Source: Aequorivita vladivostokensis
GTDB lineage: Bacteria > Bacteroidota > Bacteroidia > Flavobacteriales > Flavobacteriaceae
NCBI RefSeq assembly: GCF_000952855.1
Contig: NZ_JSVU01000002.1
Span: 405,670-469,669, forward strand
Length of the DNA: 64,000 nt
Direction of reading: 5' to 3'
The notes beneath the pieces are model-generated. The model saw only the letters and a program-made list of their open reading frames with translations, was not told the DNA's origin and made no database searches. Below, piece by piece: positions 29,522 to 38,236 of this stretch. Made by a program: the position numbers and the translations under genes. Within the stretch, counting starts at the first letter, position 1, and each line of letters opens with the position of its first letter.

Positions 29522-30007
29522 TTACAATGTTTTAAGCATATGCACCGGGCAGGAATAATGGCCCGTGTCGCCCATTGCGCTTTCAATATATTCAAAACCG
29601 GCTTGTTTATACAGCTTTTGGGCGTGGGTCATATATTCCATGGTTTCGAGGTATATTTTTTCAAAACCGAACTCACGCGCCTTTGCCAAACAGAACTCCA
29701 TCATTTGTGCGCCAACTCCCCTCCCGCGGGCTTCGAGCAGGAAGTACATTTTTTGAAGCTCGCAGACGTTGCCTTCGTAATTGTCTAATTTCGCCACCCC
29801 GGCGCCCCCGATTATTTTGTTGTTTTCTTCCACCACAAAATAAGCGACCTTCGGTTTTTGGTAGGTTTCAAACATACAATCCAATGATTTATCGGCATAG
29901 GCGGTACCTACTTTTGGCACGTTGAAATCTTCCAAGACCGTACGTATCACTTTGGCTATTTGTGGATTGTCCTTCTTTTCAATAAGTCGGATTATTGGTG
30001 TGTCCAT
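29522..30007 (-). CDS. GNAT family N-acetyltransferase
   Basis: 161 residues with the GNAT acetyl-CoA loop (LEARGRGVGAQMMEFCL) and strand VAYFVVEENNKIIGGAGV; substrate unknown. Its start is 28 bp from the ribD start on the opposite strand, so the two genes share a divergent promoter region (30008-30035). Downstream is the prmC repeat array. Confidence 0.85.
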   Translation of the reverse strand: MDTPIIRLIEKKDNPQIAKVIRTVLEDFNVPKVGTAYADKSLDCMFETYQKPKVAYFVVEENNKIIGGAGVAKLDNYEGNVCELQKMYFLLEARGRGVGAQMMEFCLAKAREFGFEKIYLETMEYMTHAQKLYKQAGFEYIESAMGDTGHYSCPVHMLKTL

Positions 30008-30035
30008 TCTAATTAAATCCTTGTATTTTTACGCT

Positions 30036-31085
30036 GTGAAGATACACGAAAAATATATGTTGCGCTGCATCCAACTGGCCAAAAACGGGCTGGGAACTAC
30101 CTATCCAAATCCGTTGGTGGGCAGTGTAATTGTTCACAACGACCGAATTATTGGCGAAGGTTGGCATTACAGAGCCGGACTACCCCATGCTGAAGTGAAT
30201 GCCATCGCGAGCGTTAGCGAAGTGGGCCTTTTGAAAGAAGCGACCCTTTACGTGAGTTTGGAGCCTTGCAGCCATTTTGGTAAAACTCCGCCCTGTGCCG
30301 ATTTGATTATCGAAAGCGGAATAAAGAAAGTGGTGGTGGGCAGTTTGGACCCAAATCCTAAAGTAGCGGGGCGCGGCATCAAACGATTGATGGAGGCCGG
30401 TTGCGAGGTGATTGTAGGTGTTTTGCACGCTGAATGTGATATTTTGAACAAACGATTTTTTACCTTTCACCAGAATAAAAGGCCGTATATTTTTTTGAAA
30501 TGGGCGCAGACAGCCGATGGATTTATTGCGCCAAAGGATGAGACCCGCGATGAGACGAAACCCGTTTGGATCACCAATGAATTTTCGCGCCAAATAGTGC
30601 ATAAAATGCGGGCGGAGGAACAGGCAATTTTAGTGGGCACCCGTACGGTTTTACAGGACAACCCATCGCTAACGGTTCGGGAATGGGCGGGTGAAAATCC
30701 AACGCGGATTGTGATTGACCGAAATTTAAAGATTCCGGAGAATTTTTCGGTTTTTGATTCTTCTTCCAAAACGATAGTTTTCAATGAAACGGAAAGCAAA
30801 ACTTCGACAAATATAGATTTTGAATCGATAGACTTTTCCGAAGAAATTCCCCAGCAAATCTGCGCAGCGCTTTTCCGAAGAGATATTCAGTCGGTCATTA
30901 TTGAAGGTGGCGCAAAGACCCTGCAAACCTTTATTAACGCAAATTTGTGGGACGAGGCATTTGTATTTCAGGGAAAAAACCGTTTTGGTGAAGGTATCGA
31001 GGCGCCGATTTTTAAAGGTGTGCACGTTTCCGAAGAAAAGATAAAAGACGATACCCTGCGAATCTTTAAAAACGAAAACTCTTGA
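30036..31085 (+). CDS. ribD: Bifunctional riboflavin deaminase/reductase RibD
   Basis: Catalyses the deaminase and reductase steps of riboflavin synthesis. About 349 residues: zinc-dependent deaminase (HAEVNAI, PCSHFGKTPPCADLI) then a DHFR-like reductase (RPYIFLKWAQTADGFIA, VGTRTVLQDNPSLTVR, IIEGGAKTLQTF). I place the start at GTG 30036 (VKIHEKYMLRCIQLA); ATG 30057 is the alternative. The longer open frame upstream runs into the divergent GNAT gene and is not coding. The stop overlaps the next start (TTGA). Confidence 0.93.
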   Translation: MKIHEKYMLRCIQLAKNGLGTTYPNPLVGSVIVHNDRIIGEGWHYRAGLPHAEVNAIASVSEVGLLKEATLYVSLEPCSHFGKTPPCADLIIESGIKKVVVGSLDPNPKVAGRGIKRLMEAGCEVIVGVLHAECDILNKRFFTFHQNKRPYIFLKWAQTADGFIAPKDETRDETKPVWITNEFSRQIVHKMRAEEQAILVGTRTVLQDNPSLTVREWAGENPTRIVIDRNLKIPENFSVFDSSSKTIVFNETESKTSTNIDFESIDFSEEIPQQICAALFRRDIQSVIIEGGAKTLQTFINANLWDEAFVFQGKNRFGEGIEAPIFKGVHVSEEKIKDDTLRIFKNENS

Positions 31086-31954
31086 TTTCACTGGCGCTCA
31101 GCATTCTTTCATCCACCATGATCTTTGTGGTTTTTAAACTTTATTCGAGGTTTAAAATCAACACCATGCAAGCCATCGTAATGAATTACTTTACGGCTTG
31201 TTTCTGTGGGATTGTTTTTCAGGAAAGTGCAATAAATATTGCAGAAATACCACACTTTGGCTGGTTTCCCTTTGCACTGGGTTTAGGGGCTATGTTTATA
31301 ACCGTGTTTAACCTGATGGCAATAACTACGCAGCGCAGCGGGCTTTCGGTTGTTTCGGTAGCTACCAAAATGAGCGTTGCTATTCCCATTCTCTTCGGGC
31401 TGTTATATTATAAAGAGAGTCTGGGAGTTTTTAAGATTATAGGAATTATTTTAGCCCTTGCTGCCGTGTATTTGGCTTCGATAAAAAAACAGGACGGCTT
31501 AAAAATCAAGCCGACCAACTTCATCTTTCCAGTTTTAGTCTTCTTGGGCAGCGGAATAATAGATACGACCATTAAATATTTGGAAGGCGAGTATATTGCC
31601 AAAAATGACACGCCTATTTTCTCGGCAACTATTTTTGCGATGGCAGCGGCCATTGGCGTTTTACATTTGAGCGCTCAGGCACTGCAGGGAAAATTCAAAT
31701 TCCAGCTAAAAAATGTTTTGGGCGGCATTGCCTTGGGAATCCCCAACTATTTTTCAATTTATTTTTTGGTGCAGGCGCTACGGAGCGGTATCTTGGAAAG
31801 CTCGGGAATATTTACGGTAAACAATGTTGCTATTGTTATGATATCAACTTTACTCGGCATTTTGCTATTTAAGGAAAAATTATTGCTGAAGAATTGGATT
31901 GGGATTGGGCTGGCGATTCTTGGAATTTTGTTTATTGCGTTGGAAAAATGGTAG
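31082..31954 (+). CDS. EamA/DMT-superfamily transporter
   Basis: 290-residue membrane protein with about ten hydrophobic helices in two EamA halves, as in drug/metabolite transporters; the substrate is unknown. It seems to start with TTG at 31082, overlapping the ribD stop by 4 bp, which keeps the first helix complete; ATG 31118 would remove half of it. A riboflavin-related function is conceivable from the coupling but unproven. Confidence 0.82.
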   Translation: MISLALSILSSTMIFVVFKLYSRFKINTMQAIVMNYFTACFCGIVFQESAINIAEIPHFGWFPFALGLGAMFITVFNLMAITTQRSGLSVVSVATKMSVAIPILFGLLYYKESLGVFKIIGIILALAAVYLASIKKQDGLKIKPTNFIFPVLVFLGSGIIDTTIKYLEGEYIAKNDTPIFSATIFAMAAAIGVLHLSAQALQGKFKFQLKNVLGGIALGIPNYFSIYFLVQALRSGILESSGIFTVNNVAIVMISTLLGILLFKEKLLLKNWIGIGLAILGILFIALEKW

Positions 31955-31995
31955 TCCCCCTCACCCACAAAGGGGAAAAATAAAATTGTGAAACA

Positions 31996-32625
31996 TTGGA
32001 AACTGAAAAAGACACATACAAAACCATTTTAAAGGCTTCCGAAGAGGTGCTTTTTAAGGAAAGGGGCAGTAAATTCTTTGGCTATGCCTTTCCGGTGGTT
32101 TCGGAAGAGGAGGTAAAGGAACACATCGAAAATCTTAAAAAAACACATCATACCGCGCATCATTTTTGCTATGCTTGGCAACTCGGCAAAAGTTATGAAC
32201 ACTATCGGGCCAATGATGACGGCGAACCATCAAACAGTGCGGGAATGCCTATTTACGGACAATTGCAATCTTTTGATGTTACAAATATTTTGGTAGTGGT
32301 GGTACGCTATTTCGGCGGAACCAAATTGGGCGTGGGCGGATTGATACAGGCCTACAAAACCGCTGCGCAAATGGCCTTGGAAAATTGTAGGATAATTGAA
32401 GAAACAATTGATGAAACGTTTCTTTTAAAATTTGAATACCCAGAAATGAACACAGTGATGCGCATCCTTAAAGATGAAGACATCAATATTGTAGATCAAA
32501 AAATGGAGCTCAATTGTGAGTTTAAAATCGCCGTTCGGAAGAAAGATGCGGAACGGATTTTTGAGTTATTTGAAAATACTTACAAAGTGAAAATCATCAA
32601 AAAACAAATCCCCAATTCCAAATAA
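31996..32625 (+). CDS. YigZ/IMPACT family protein
   Basis: 209 residues of the UPF0029/IMPACT family with the signatures ERGSKFFGYAFPV, HHTAHHFCYAW, DDGEPSNSAGMPI and VVVRYFGGTKLGVGGLI, plus the C-terminal DUF1949-like domain. Yeast and E. coli members affect translation control or nucleic-acid binding; the role here is not known. Start TTG 31996; there is no ATG before the conserved region. Confidence 0.88.
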   Translation: METEKDTYKTILKASEEVLFKERGSKFFGYAFPVVSEEEVKEHIENLKKTHHTAHHFCYAWQLGKSYEHYRANDDGEPSNSAGMPIYGQLQSFDVTNILVVVVRYFGGTKLGVGGLIQAYKTAAQMALENCRIIEETIDETFLLKFEYPEMNTVMRILKDEDINIVDQKMELNCEFKIAVRKKDAERIFELFENTYKVKIIKKQIPNSK

Positions 32626-32654
32626 ATTTCGAAAACAAAAAATCCCAAAATTTG

Positions 32655-32674
32655 AAATCACGACTCTGTGATTT
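32655..32674. terminator. Weak hairpin between convergent yigZ and thioesterase genes
   Basis: Perfect 7-bp stem AAATCAC/GTGATTT with a 6-nt loop between convergent stops. There is no strong T-run, so a role in termination is only suggested by position. Confidence 0.35.
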
Positions 32675-32695
32675 GGATTTATTCAAGCCTCTTTT

Positions 32696-33091
32696 TTAGG
32701 AAAGTTTTTCCAATAGGTATTGGGGTGCCTTGGTCAACTTTTTTGTCGTACTGTTCACAAAAACCAATACAGTGGTTGCCGTAGCCAAAAGTTGTTTGGA
32801 TTCATTATAAATTTCATAATAAAACTCAATTTTTACAGTAGGCAATTGTTTCAAACTTGTCCTCACCGTTAGTAGGTCGTCATAAAATGCAGGCTGTTTA
32901 TAATCTATACTGAAATGAACCACTGGTAGCTGTATATTATTGGCTTCCATCCATTTATATGAAAACCCGAGCGCCCTAAGCCATTCCGTTCGGCCCTGTT
33001 CCAAATACTGCGCATAGTTGCCATAATAAACCACGCCCATCTGGTCCGTTTCGCCATAGCGCACTCTTATTTCTGTATCTGTATTCTTCAC
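32696..33091 (-). CDS. Hotdog-fold acyl-CoA thioesterase (YbgC/FadM type)
   Basis: 131 residues; hotdog motif RYGETDQMGVVYYGNYAQYL with the catalytic Asp of the 4HBT family, then HFSIDYKQPAFYDDLLTVRT. Hydrolyses acyl-CoA thioesters in the cytoplasm (family knowledge); the chain-length preference is unknown. Divergent from dnaA across about 205 bp. Confidence 0.88.
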   Translation of the reverse strand: MKNTDTEIRVRYGETDQMGVVYYGNYAQYLEQGRTEWLRALGFSYKWMEANNIQLPVVHFSIDYKQPAFYDDLLTVRTSLKQLPTVKIEFYYEIYNESKQLLATATTVLVFVNSTTKKLTKAPQYLLEKLS

Positions 33092-33296
33092 GATTTTATG
33101 GTGTTTAAAGAAAGTTTTTTTGTAGTTTTATCGAAAGGGAAGTATGGGAAAAAAATTCTAATAATTCAACCCCAATCTGGTTTTTTTTATAACTTTTTTG
33201 TTCACATATTTGCACTGTTAAGAAATAGCTCGGAAACACTCCATCCCCTATTATTTTAACCAACCCTTTTTTAAAAACAAAACACAAATTTTAACT

Positions 33297-34724
33297 ATGA
33301 GCAAAACTGCGGAATCGGTTTGGAACAATTGTTTGGCTTTTATCGAAGATAATATCTCTTCGCAAGCATACAAAACTTGGTTCGAACCCATTAAGGCGGT
33401 AAAGCTAACTGATAATGCACTGAGCATTCAGGTTCCTAGCAAATTTTTTTACGAATGGCTCGAGGAACACTACGTTAAGATATTGAAAGTCGCGCTCACC
33501 AAAGAGTTGGGAGCTACCGCTAAGTTGGTTTACATTATCAGAATGGAAAACACCTACGGCAACAAACAACCATTTACAGAAAAAATTCCAAGCGCCAATA
33601 GAAGCAATTTACAATCGCAGGAGGTTGATGTGCCGTTGAAAAACAAAAGCCCGGAACTTAAAAATCCGTTTGTTATTCCAGGAATCCGAAATGTTAAGAT
33701 AGAATCACAGCTTAATCCCAATTATAATTTTGAAAGTTTCCTTGAAGGGGAATCGAACAGGCTGGCACGTTCGGCCGGTTTAGCAGTGGCAAATAAACCC
33801 GGTGGAACTTCCTTCAACCCACTCCTTATTTTTGGCGGTGTCGGGTTGGGAAAAACACACCTGGGCCACGCAATTGGTGTTGACATAAAGGATAAATATC
33901 CAGAAAAAACCGTTCTTTATATTTCTGCGGAAAAGTTTACGCAACAATACATTGAATCGGTAAAGAAAAACAACCGCAACGATTTTATACACTTCTATCA
34001 AATAATAGACGTGCTTATTGTGGACGATATTCAATTGCTTTCCGGAAAGGCCGGTACACAGGACGTATTCTTTCACATTTTCAACCATTTGCACCAAAAC
34101 GGCAAGCAGGTTATTTTAACCAGCGACAAGGCGCCGGTGGATATGATTGATATTGAACAACGTTTGCTTTCCCGTTTTAAATGGGGCCTTTCTGCGGAAT
34201 TGAACCACCCAGACTACGATACGCGTGTGGCGATCATAAAAAACAAACTGTACCGCGACGGCGTGGAAATGCCGGAGGATATCGTGGAGTTTTTGGCAAA
34301 CAACATCAAGACGAACATTCGAGAACTGGAAGGCGCCATAATTTCATTGATTGCGCACTCTTCCTTCAACAAAAAGGAAATTACCATCGACCTTGCCCGC
34401 AAAATTGTTGATAATTATGTGAAACACACCAAACGCGAGGTTTCCATTGATTATATTCAAAAAGTAGTAAGTGATTATTTTCAAATGGACGTGGATACTT
34501 TGCAATCAAAAACACGAAAAAGGCATATTGTGCAGGCTCGTCAATTGGCAATGTTCTTCGCGAAAAAGTTTACCAAAGCATCCCTCGCCTCCATCGGTTC
34601 CCAAATAGGGCAGCGCGACCACGCAACTGTGCTACACGCCTGCAAGACCGTTGATAACCTTTCCAGTACTGACAAGCAGTTCCGCAAATATGTGGAAGAT
34701 CTGAGTAAAAAGTTGACACTTTAG
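33297..34724 (+). CDS. dnaA: Chromosomal replication initiator DnaA
   Basis: 475 residues in the four classical domains: domain I (1-85, WNNCLAFIEDNIS), a linker, AAA+ domain with Walker A GGVGLGKTH (180-188), Walker B LIVDDIQLL and sensor motifs, and C-terminal DNA-binding domain with the DnaA signature RDHATVLHACKTV. The 205-bp upstream region shows no cluster of TTATCCACA boxes, and dnaN is not next to it, so there is no sign that oriC is here. Confidence 0.97.
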   Translation: MSKTAESVWNNCLAFIEDNISSQAYKTWFEPIKAVKLTDNALSIQVPSKFFYEWLEEHYVKILKVALTKELGATAKLVYIIRMENTYGNKQPFTEKIPSANRSNLQSQEVDVPLKNKSPELKNPFVIPGIRNVKIESQLNPNYNFESFLEGESNRLARSAGLAVANKPGGTSFNPLLIFGGVGLGKTHLGHAIGVDIKDKYPEKTVLYISAEKFTQQYIESVKKNNRNDFIHFYQIIDVLIVDDIQLLSGKAGTQDVFFHIFNHLHQNGKQVILTSDKAPVDMIDIEQRLLSRFKWGLSAELNHPDYDTRVAIIKNKLYRDGVEMPEDIVEFLANNIKTNIRELEGAIISLIAHSSFNKKEITIDLARKIVDNYVKHTKREVSIDYIQKVVSDYFQMDVDTLQSKTRKRHIVQARQLAMFFAKKFTKASLASIGSQIGQRDHATVLHACKTVDNLSSTDKQFRKYVEDLSKKLTL

Positions 34725-34788
34725 TTCAGGTTTCAGTCGCAGGTTTCAGTCGCAGTGTTCGGAAAGGAAATCACATCGTTCAGACTAC

Positions 34789-34828
34789 TAAACTTTTAAA
34801 CCCATAAGCTCTTAAACTTCTAAACACT
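34789..34828 (+). repeat. 8-bp repeat (TAAACnnn, 5 units) upstream of the LMW phosphatase
   Basis: Units TAAACTTT, TAAACCCA, TAAGCTCT, TAAACTTC, TAAACACT, ending 10 nt before the TTG start at 34839. A 13-bp direct duplication (CAGGTTTCAGTCG) precedes it near 34734-34759. A related TAAACTCC array lies upstream of icd. Confidence 0.6.
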
Positions 34829-34838
34829 TCATATCGTT

Positions 34839-35294
34839 TTGAAAAAATATAAAATCCTTATGGTCTGCCTTGGCAATATTTGCCGTTCGCCCTTGGCGGA
34901 AGGTATTTTGAAGTCGAAGGTTGACACTTCAAAAGTGTTTGTTGACTCTGCAGGTACTGGCCATTGGCACGTGGGCGATGAACCTGACCAGCGAAGTATT
35001 GCCGTGGGGAAAAAATACAATATAGACATTACCCAACAACGTGGAAGACAGTTCAGCGCAAAGGATTTTGACGATTTCGATTTGATTTATGTAATGGACA
35101 ACAGCAATAAGGAGAACGTTTTGGCCTTGGCTGAAAATGATACGCATCGCCAAAAGGTAAAACTAATCCTAGATGAAATTTTTCCCGGTGAAAATGTGGA
35201 TGTGCCCGACCCGTATTTTGGCGGAAATGCAGGTTTTGAAAACGTTTTTAAAATGCTCGATGAAGCCTGTGAACAAATTGCGAAGCGACTTTAA
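34839..35294 (+). CDS. Low molecular weight protein-tyrosine phosphatase
   Basis: 151 residues. The P-loop CLGNICRS (C-x5-R) is near the N-terminus and the general-acid Asp is in VPDPYFG near 125, so it should be catalytically active on phosphotyrosine or small phosphate esters. TTG at 34839 is the only usable start (KKYKILMVCLGN). It lies downstream of dnaA, separated by short repeats. Confidence 0.92.
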   Translation: MKKYKILMVCLGNICRSPLAEGILKSKVDTSKVFVDSAGTGHWHVGDEPDQRSIAVGKKYNIDITQQRGRQFSAKDFDDFDLIYVMDNSNKENVLALAENDTHRQKVKLILDEIFPGENVDVPDPYFGGNAGFENVFKMLDEACEQIAKRL

Positions 35295-35347
35295 CGCATT
35301 TTTACATATGGTTTTCTTACTTTTAGTAACTCACTAAATAAAAAACC

Positions 35348-36727
35348 ATGAAAAAATTACTCCTCTGCATTCCATTCTTTCTTTTTTCCTCAATTTTTTT
35401 GGCTCAAGAAATATCCATCGAATTTTTTAAAGGAAATTTCACACAACCCTTAAGCCTTCAACACGCCAATGACGACCGTCTTTTTGTAGTGGAAAAAGGA
35501 GGCCACATAAAAGTAATCCAGGCTAACGGAACCGTAAATAGCACTTCTTTTTTGGATATTTCGGGAATGATCTCAACCAATAGTGAGCGCGGGCTTTTGG
35601 GAATGGCATTTCATCCAGATTATAGCAACAATGGCTATTTTTATGTGAATTATACCAATACTAGCGGTAACACACAGATCTCACGCTTTTCCGTAGATAG
35701 CGGCAATCAGGATTTGGCAGACCCCAATTCTGAATTGCCCATCCTCAGTTTTAACCAACCAGCCTCAAACCACAATGGTGGTAATTTGGCATTCGGGCCA
35801 GATGGTTATCTATATATAGCTTCGGGTGACGGCGGCGGCAGCGGAGATCCGAATGATAGAGGGCAAGACCTGAATTTTCTATTGGGAAAACTATTGCGAA
35901 TAGATGTAGATAACCCTTCAGGGGGAAATAACTACGGAATACCTGCAGATAATCCGTTTTTAGGAAATCCTGACGCGCGCGATGAAATTTGGGCGTATGG
36001 TTTGAGAAATCCTTGGCGCTTTTCCTTCGATTTTACGGCAAACAACATTTGGATAGCAGATGTGGGCCAAACAAGCATTGAAGAAATAAACCGGACCGGA
36101 ATTACTGAGGCAGGATTAAATTATGGCTGGAGATGTTATGAAGGCTCACAACCTTATAACACCCAGGACTGCCCTCCCCAATCTGAATTGAGCTTCCCTT
36201 TGGCTGAATATAACCATTCCGGTGGCAATTGTTCCATAACGGGCGGTTATGTTTACAGAGGTTCTGTATATACCGATATTCCGGGGCTATACTTTTTTGC
36301 CGATTTCTGTAGTGGATTGATTGGTACGGTCGATGCCACGGGGAATTTGACAGAGATCGGTATTTTTTCAGGTAGCTGGGTTTCCTTTGGCGAAGATGTC
36401 AACAAAGAACTTTATATCATAGATTTCGGTGGCGATATTTATAAAATTAAAGGAGGCGAAGTAGCCGGAACGGAAGACTTCTCATTAGAAAATTCACTCA
36501 CCATGCTTCCTAACCCCTCTTCGGAATTTGTAACCTTTAATTTGAAAAACGATTCCCTTCAAAGCATTCAGCTCTTTGATGTAAGAGGCCGCTTGGTTTC
36601 TTCAGCAGAAAATATATCCAATAATGAAAAAGTCATTCGCATTTCAAGTTTGACTTCTGGTTTATATTTTGTGGGAATCACCTCTTCAAAAGGACAATCA
36701 ACCGTGAGAAAATTAATCGTCCAATAA
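35348..36727 (+). CDS. PQQ-type sugar dehydrogenase-like beta-propeller with T9SS tail
   Basis: 459 residues. A signal peptide (LLLCIPFFLFSSIFLAQ) precedes a glucose/sorbosone dehydrogenase six-bladed propeller (RGLLGMAFHPDYSNNGY, SNHNGGNLAFGPDGYLYIASGDGG, EIWAYGLRNPWRFSFD, GLNYGWRCYEG), and a type IX sorting tail follows from about 385 (MLPNPSSEFVTF ... SGLYFVGITSSKG). Secreted or surface-anchored. Real PQQ-dependent sugar oxidation has not been shown for many such proteins, so the substrate is open. Confidence 0.85.
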   Translation: MKKLLLCIPFFLFSSIFLAQEISIEFFKGNFTQPLSLQHANDDRLFVVEKGGHIKVIQANGTVNSTSFLDISGMISTNSERGLLGMAFHPDYSNNGYFYVNYTNTSGNTQISRFSVDSGNQDLADPNSELPILSFNQPASNHNGGNLAFGPDGYLYIASGDGGGSGDPNDRGQDLNFLLGKLLRIDVDNPSGGNNYGIPADNPFLGNPDARDEIWAYGLRNPWRFSFDFTANNIWIADVGQTSIEEINRTGITEAGLNYGWRCYEGSQPYNTQDCPPQSELSFPLAEYNHSGGNCSITGGYVYRGSVYTDIPGLYFFADFCSGLIGTVDATGNLTEIGIFSGSWVSFGEDVNKELYIIDFGGDIYKIKGGEVAGTEDFSLENSLTMLPNPSSEFVTFNLKNDSLQSIQLFDVRGRLVSSAENISNNEKVIRISSLTSGLYFVGITSSKGQSTVRKLIVQ

Positions 36728-36732
36728 TATTA

Positions 36733-37446
36733 ATGACTTCAACTAAAGGAAATTTATACCTCATCCCCTGCCCTCTGGGCGATGTGCCTCCATTGGCGGT
36801 ACTCCCGATTTCGGTAAAAAAAGCCGTTGAAAAAATTGACCATTATATCGTGGAGCATGAAAAAAATGCACGCCGATTTATAAAAAGTATTGTCCCAGAA
36901 AAGAAACAACCCACGCTGAAATTTCAAGAGATTAACAAATTTACCCACGCTGAAGAAATCCCCTCCATGCTCAATCCGTGCCTGGAGGGTTTTGATGTGG
37001 GCGTAATAAGCGACGCCGGTTGTCCCGGAATTGCTGATCCCGGGGCAAGAGCGGTACATCACGCACACGAACTCGGCATAAAGGTCGTGCCCCTCGTGGG
37101 ACCATCGTCCATTTTACTGGCAATGATGGCCAGTGGATTTAACGGTCAAAATTTCGCTTTTAACGGGTACTTACCTATTGATAAAGGTGAAAGGAAAACA
37201 GAACTGAAAAGACTTGAAAAAATATCAAAGGATTTTGACCAATCCCAACTATTCATTGAAACTCCGTACCGTAACAATCAAATGCTGCAGAGCCTAATTG
37301 AAAATCTCAATCCACAGACAAGAATTTGTGTGGCTTGTGATATTACTTTGCCTTCAGAATACATAAAAACTGCTCCTGTAAGTTTATGGAAAAAAATAAA
37401 GGTGGATCTTCATAAAAGACCCACCTTATTTATCATTCAAGGATAA
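36733..37446 (+). CDS. RsmI-like SAM-dependent methyltransferase (tetrapyrrole methylase fold)
   Basis: 237 residues. It has the RsmI-type segments GVISDAGCPGIADPGARAV and VPLVGPSSILLAMMASG and the C-terminal IETPYRNNQM. RsmI methylates 16S rRNA C1402 (2'-O); this shorter Bacteroidota form is usually left as an unspecified SAM methyltransferase, so I do not assign the symbol. It begins 6 bp after the upstream gene and is probably co-transcribed with it. Confidence 0.85.
   Translation: MTSTKGNLYLIPCPLGDVPPLAVLPISVKKAVEKIDHYIVEHEKNARRFIKSIVPEKKQPTLKFQEINKFTHAEEIPSMLNPCLEGFDVGVISDAGCPGIADPGARAVHHAHELGIKVVPLVGPSSILLAMMASGFNGQNFAFNGYLPIDKGERKTELKRLEKISKDFDQSQLFIETPYRNNQMLQSLIENLNPQTRICVACDITLPSEYIKTAPVSLWKKIKVDLHKRPTLFIIQG
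37399..37427. terminator. Hairpin at the 3' end of the RsmI-like gene
   Basis: A 12-bp stem with one mismatch (AAGGTGGATCTT / AAGACCCACCTT, 5-nt loop) within the last codons. It is placed between convergent genes and may act as terminator, though the following T-content is modest. Confidence 0.45.
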
Positions 37447-37449
37447 AAT

Positions 37450-38097
37450 TTAAATTACCCTCGGTTTTTTATTTGGTACAATATGCGAAGTATCATACCC
37501 TGAAAACTTTCGCAAATAATAACGAATGGAGGCGCCATTGGCATCCTCAAAACGGTTTTCGCCCGCACTTCTCAAAAATTTCTTCACATTACCGGCACCT
37601 GCCAAATGCGCAGCGGCCAAAATTCCCGATTCGGTAACTTTCACACCGCCAATGGTTTTGCCTGCGTAGCGCTTTATATCGTTCCGAAGCACCCACTTAT
37701 TCAAAGAAGTGTATGCTAGGAAAGCAGCCTCCTGCTGACGGGTATCGTATAAAAAATTATCGGTATTCTTAAAACCAATCATTCGTAAAGTGGCGCGGGA
37801 AAACTGATATTTCCCCATATATCCATAATCGTTTACGATATGGTAATTTCCTCTGGATTCCTTAAAACCAAGAGCTTCTTTAAAACCCAAATAGGATTTT
37901 CCCAAAAACAAATAAAACTTTGGGGTCACAGGAGCAATAAATGGCATAAGCTCTGCTTCTGTGGGAACGGTGTAGTCTAACTCTAATCCTTCTGTACTAA
38001 AAGTAGAAAAATCGTAGCTATCTTTTGAAATGAAACCTGTCCCTACTGTTACGGTAACAACAAGTAATACTGCAATGAGATATATTCTTTTTTTCAT
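37450..38097 (-). CDS. Secreted lysozyme-like protein, copy 1
   Basis: 215 residues with an N-terminal signal or anchor helix (YLIAVLLVVTVTVGTGF). The core shows the lysozyme-superfamily pattern LGFKESRGNYHIVNDYGYMG-KYQF, where the Glu of ESRGNY is the likely catalytic residue, then AAHLAGAGNVKKFL. Similar proteins are often labelled peptidoglycan-binding. It probably cuts or binds peptidoglycan in the periplasm. Paralogous to the next gene. Confidence 0.7.
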   Translation of the reverse strand: MKKRIYLIAVLLVVTVTVGTGFISKDSYDFSTFSTEGLELDYTVPTEAELMPFIAPVTPKFYLFLGKSYLGFKEALGFKESRGNYHIVNDYGYMGKYQFSRATLRMIGFKNTDNFLYDTRQQEAAFLAYTSLNKWVLRNDIKRYAGKTIGGVKVTESGILAAAHLAGAGNVKKFLRSAGENRFEDANGASIRYYLRKFSGYDTSHIVPNKKPRVI

Positions 38098-38199
38098 TAA
38101 GGTTTAAAATTCCGATGTTATTACATCGTCGTTTCAGCGCGCAAAGATAAGGCTTTTTTTAAAAATCTGATTTGTAGGCTGTTAAATAAATATTAAATA

Positions 38200-38229
38200 A
38201 AAAAGCTAGGCTTGTCAACCTAGCTTTCT
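38200..38229 (-). terminator. Intrinsic terminator of lysozyme-like copy 2
   Basis: Perfect 9-bp stem AAAGCTAGG (38202-38210) / CCTAGCTTT (38219-38227), 8-nt loop, T-run on the minus strand. It lies between the two paralogues, so copy 1 has its own promoter downstream of it. Confidence 0.85.
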
Positions 38230-38236
38230 TCAATAA

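Noticed and set aside
29212..29558. Open frames with LWM- or DALD-type peptide repeats through the 9-bp array
   Set aside because: A 9-bp period keeps several frames open without selection; both frames are open at once, and no start signal or family is seen.
31953..31976. CCCC/GGGG hairpin after the EamA gene
   Set aside because: Only four base pairs of repeat with a long loop and no T-tract.
33092..33296. oriC next to dnaA
   Set aside because: No cluster of DnaA boxes, no dnaN neighbour; only T-rich runs and promoter-like sequence.
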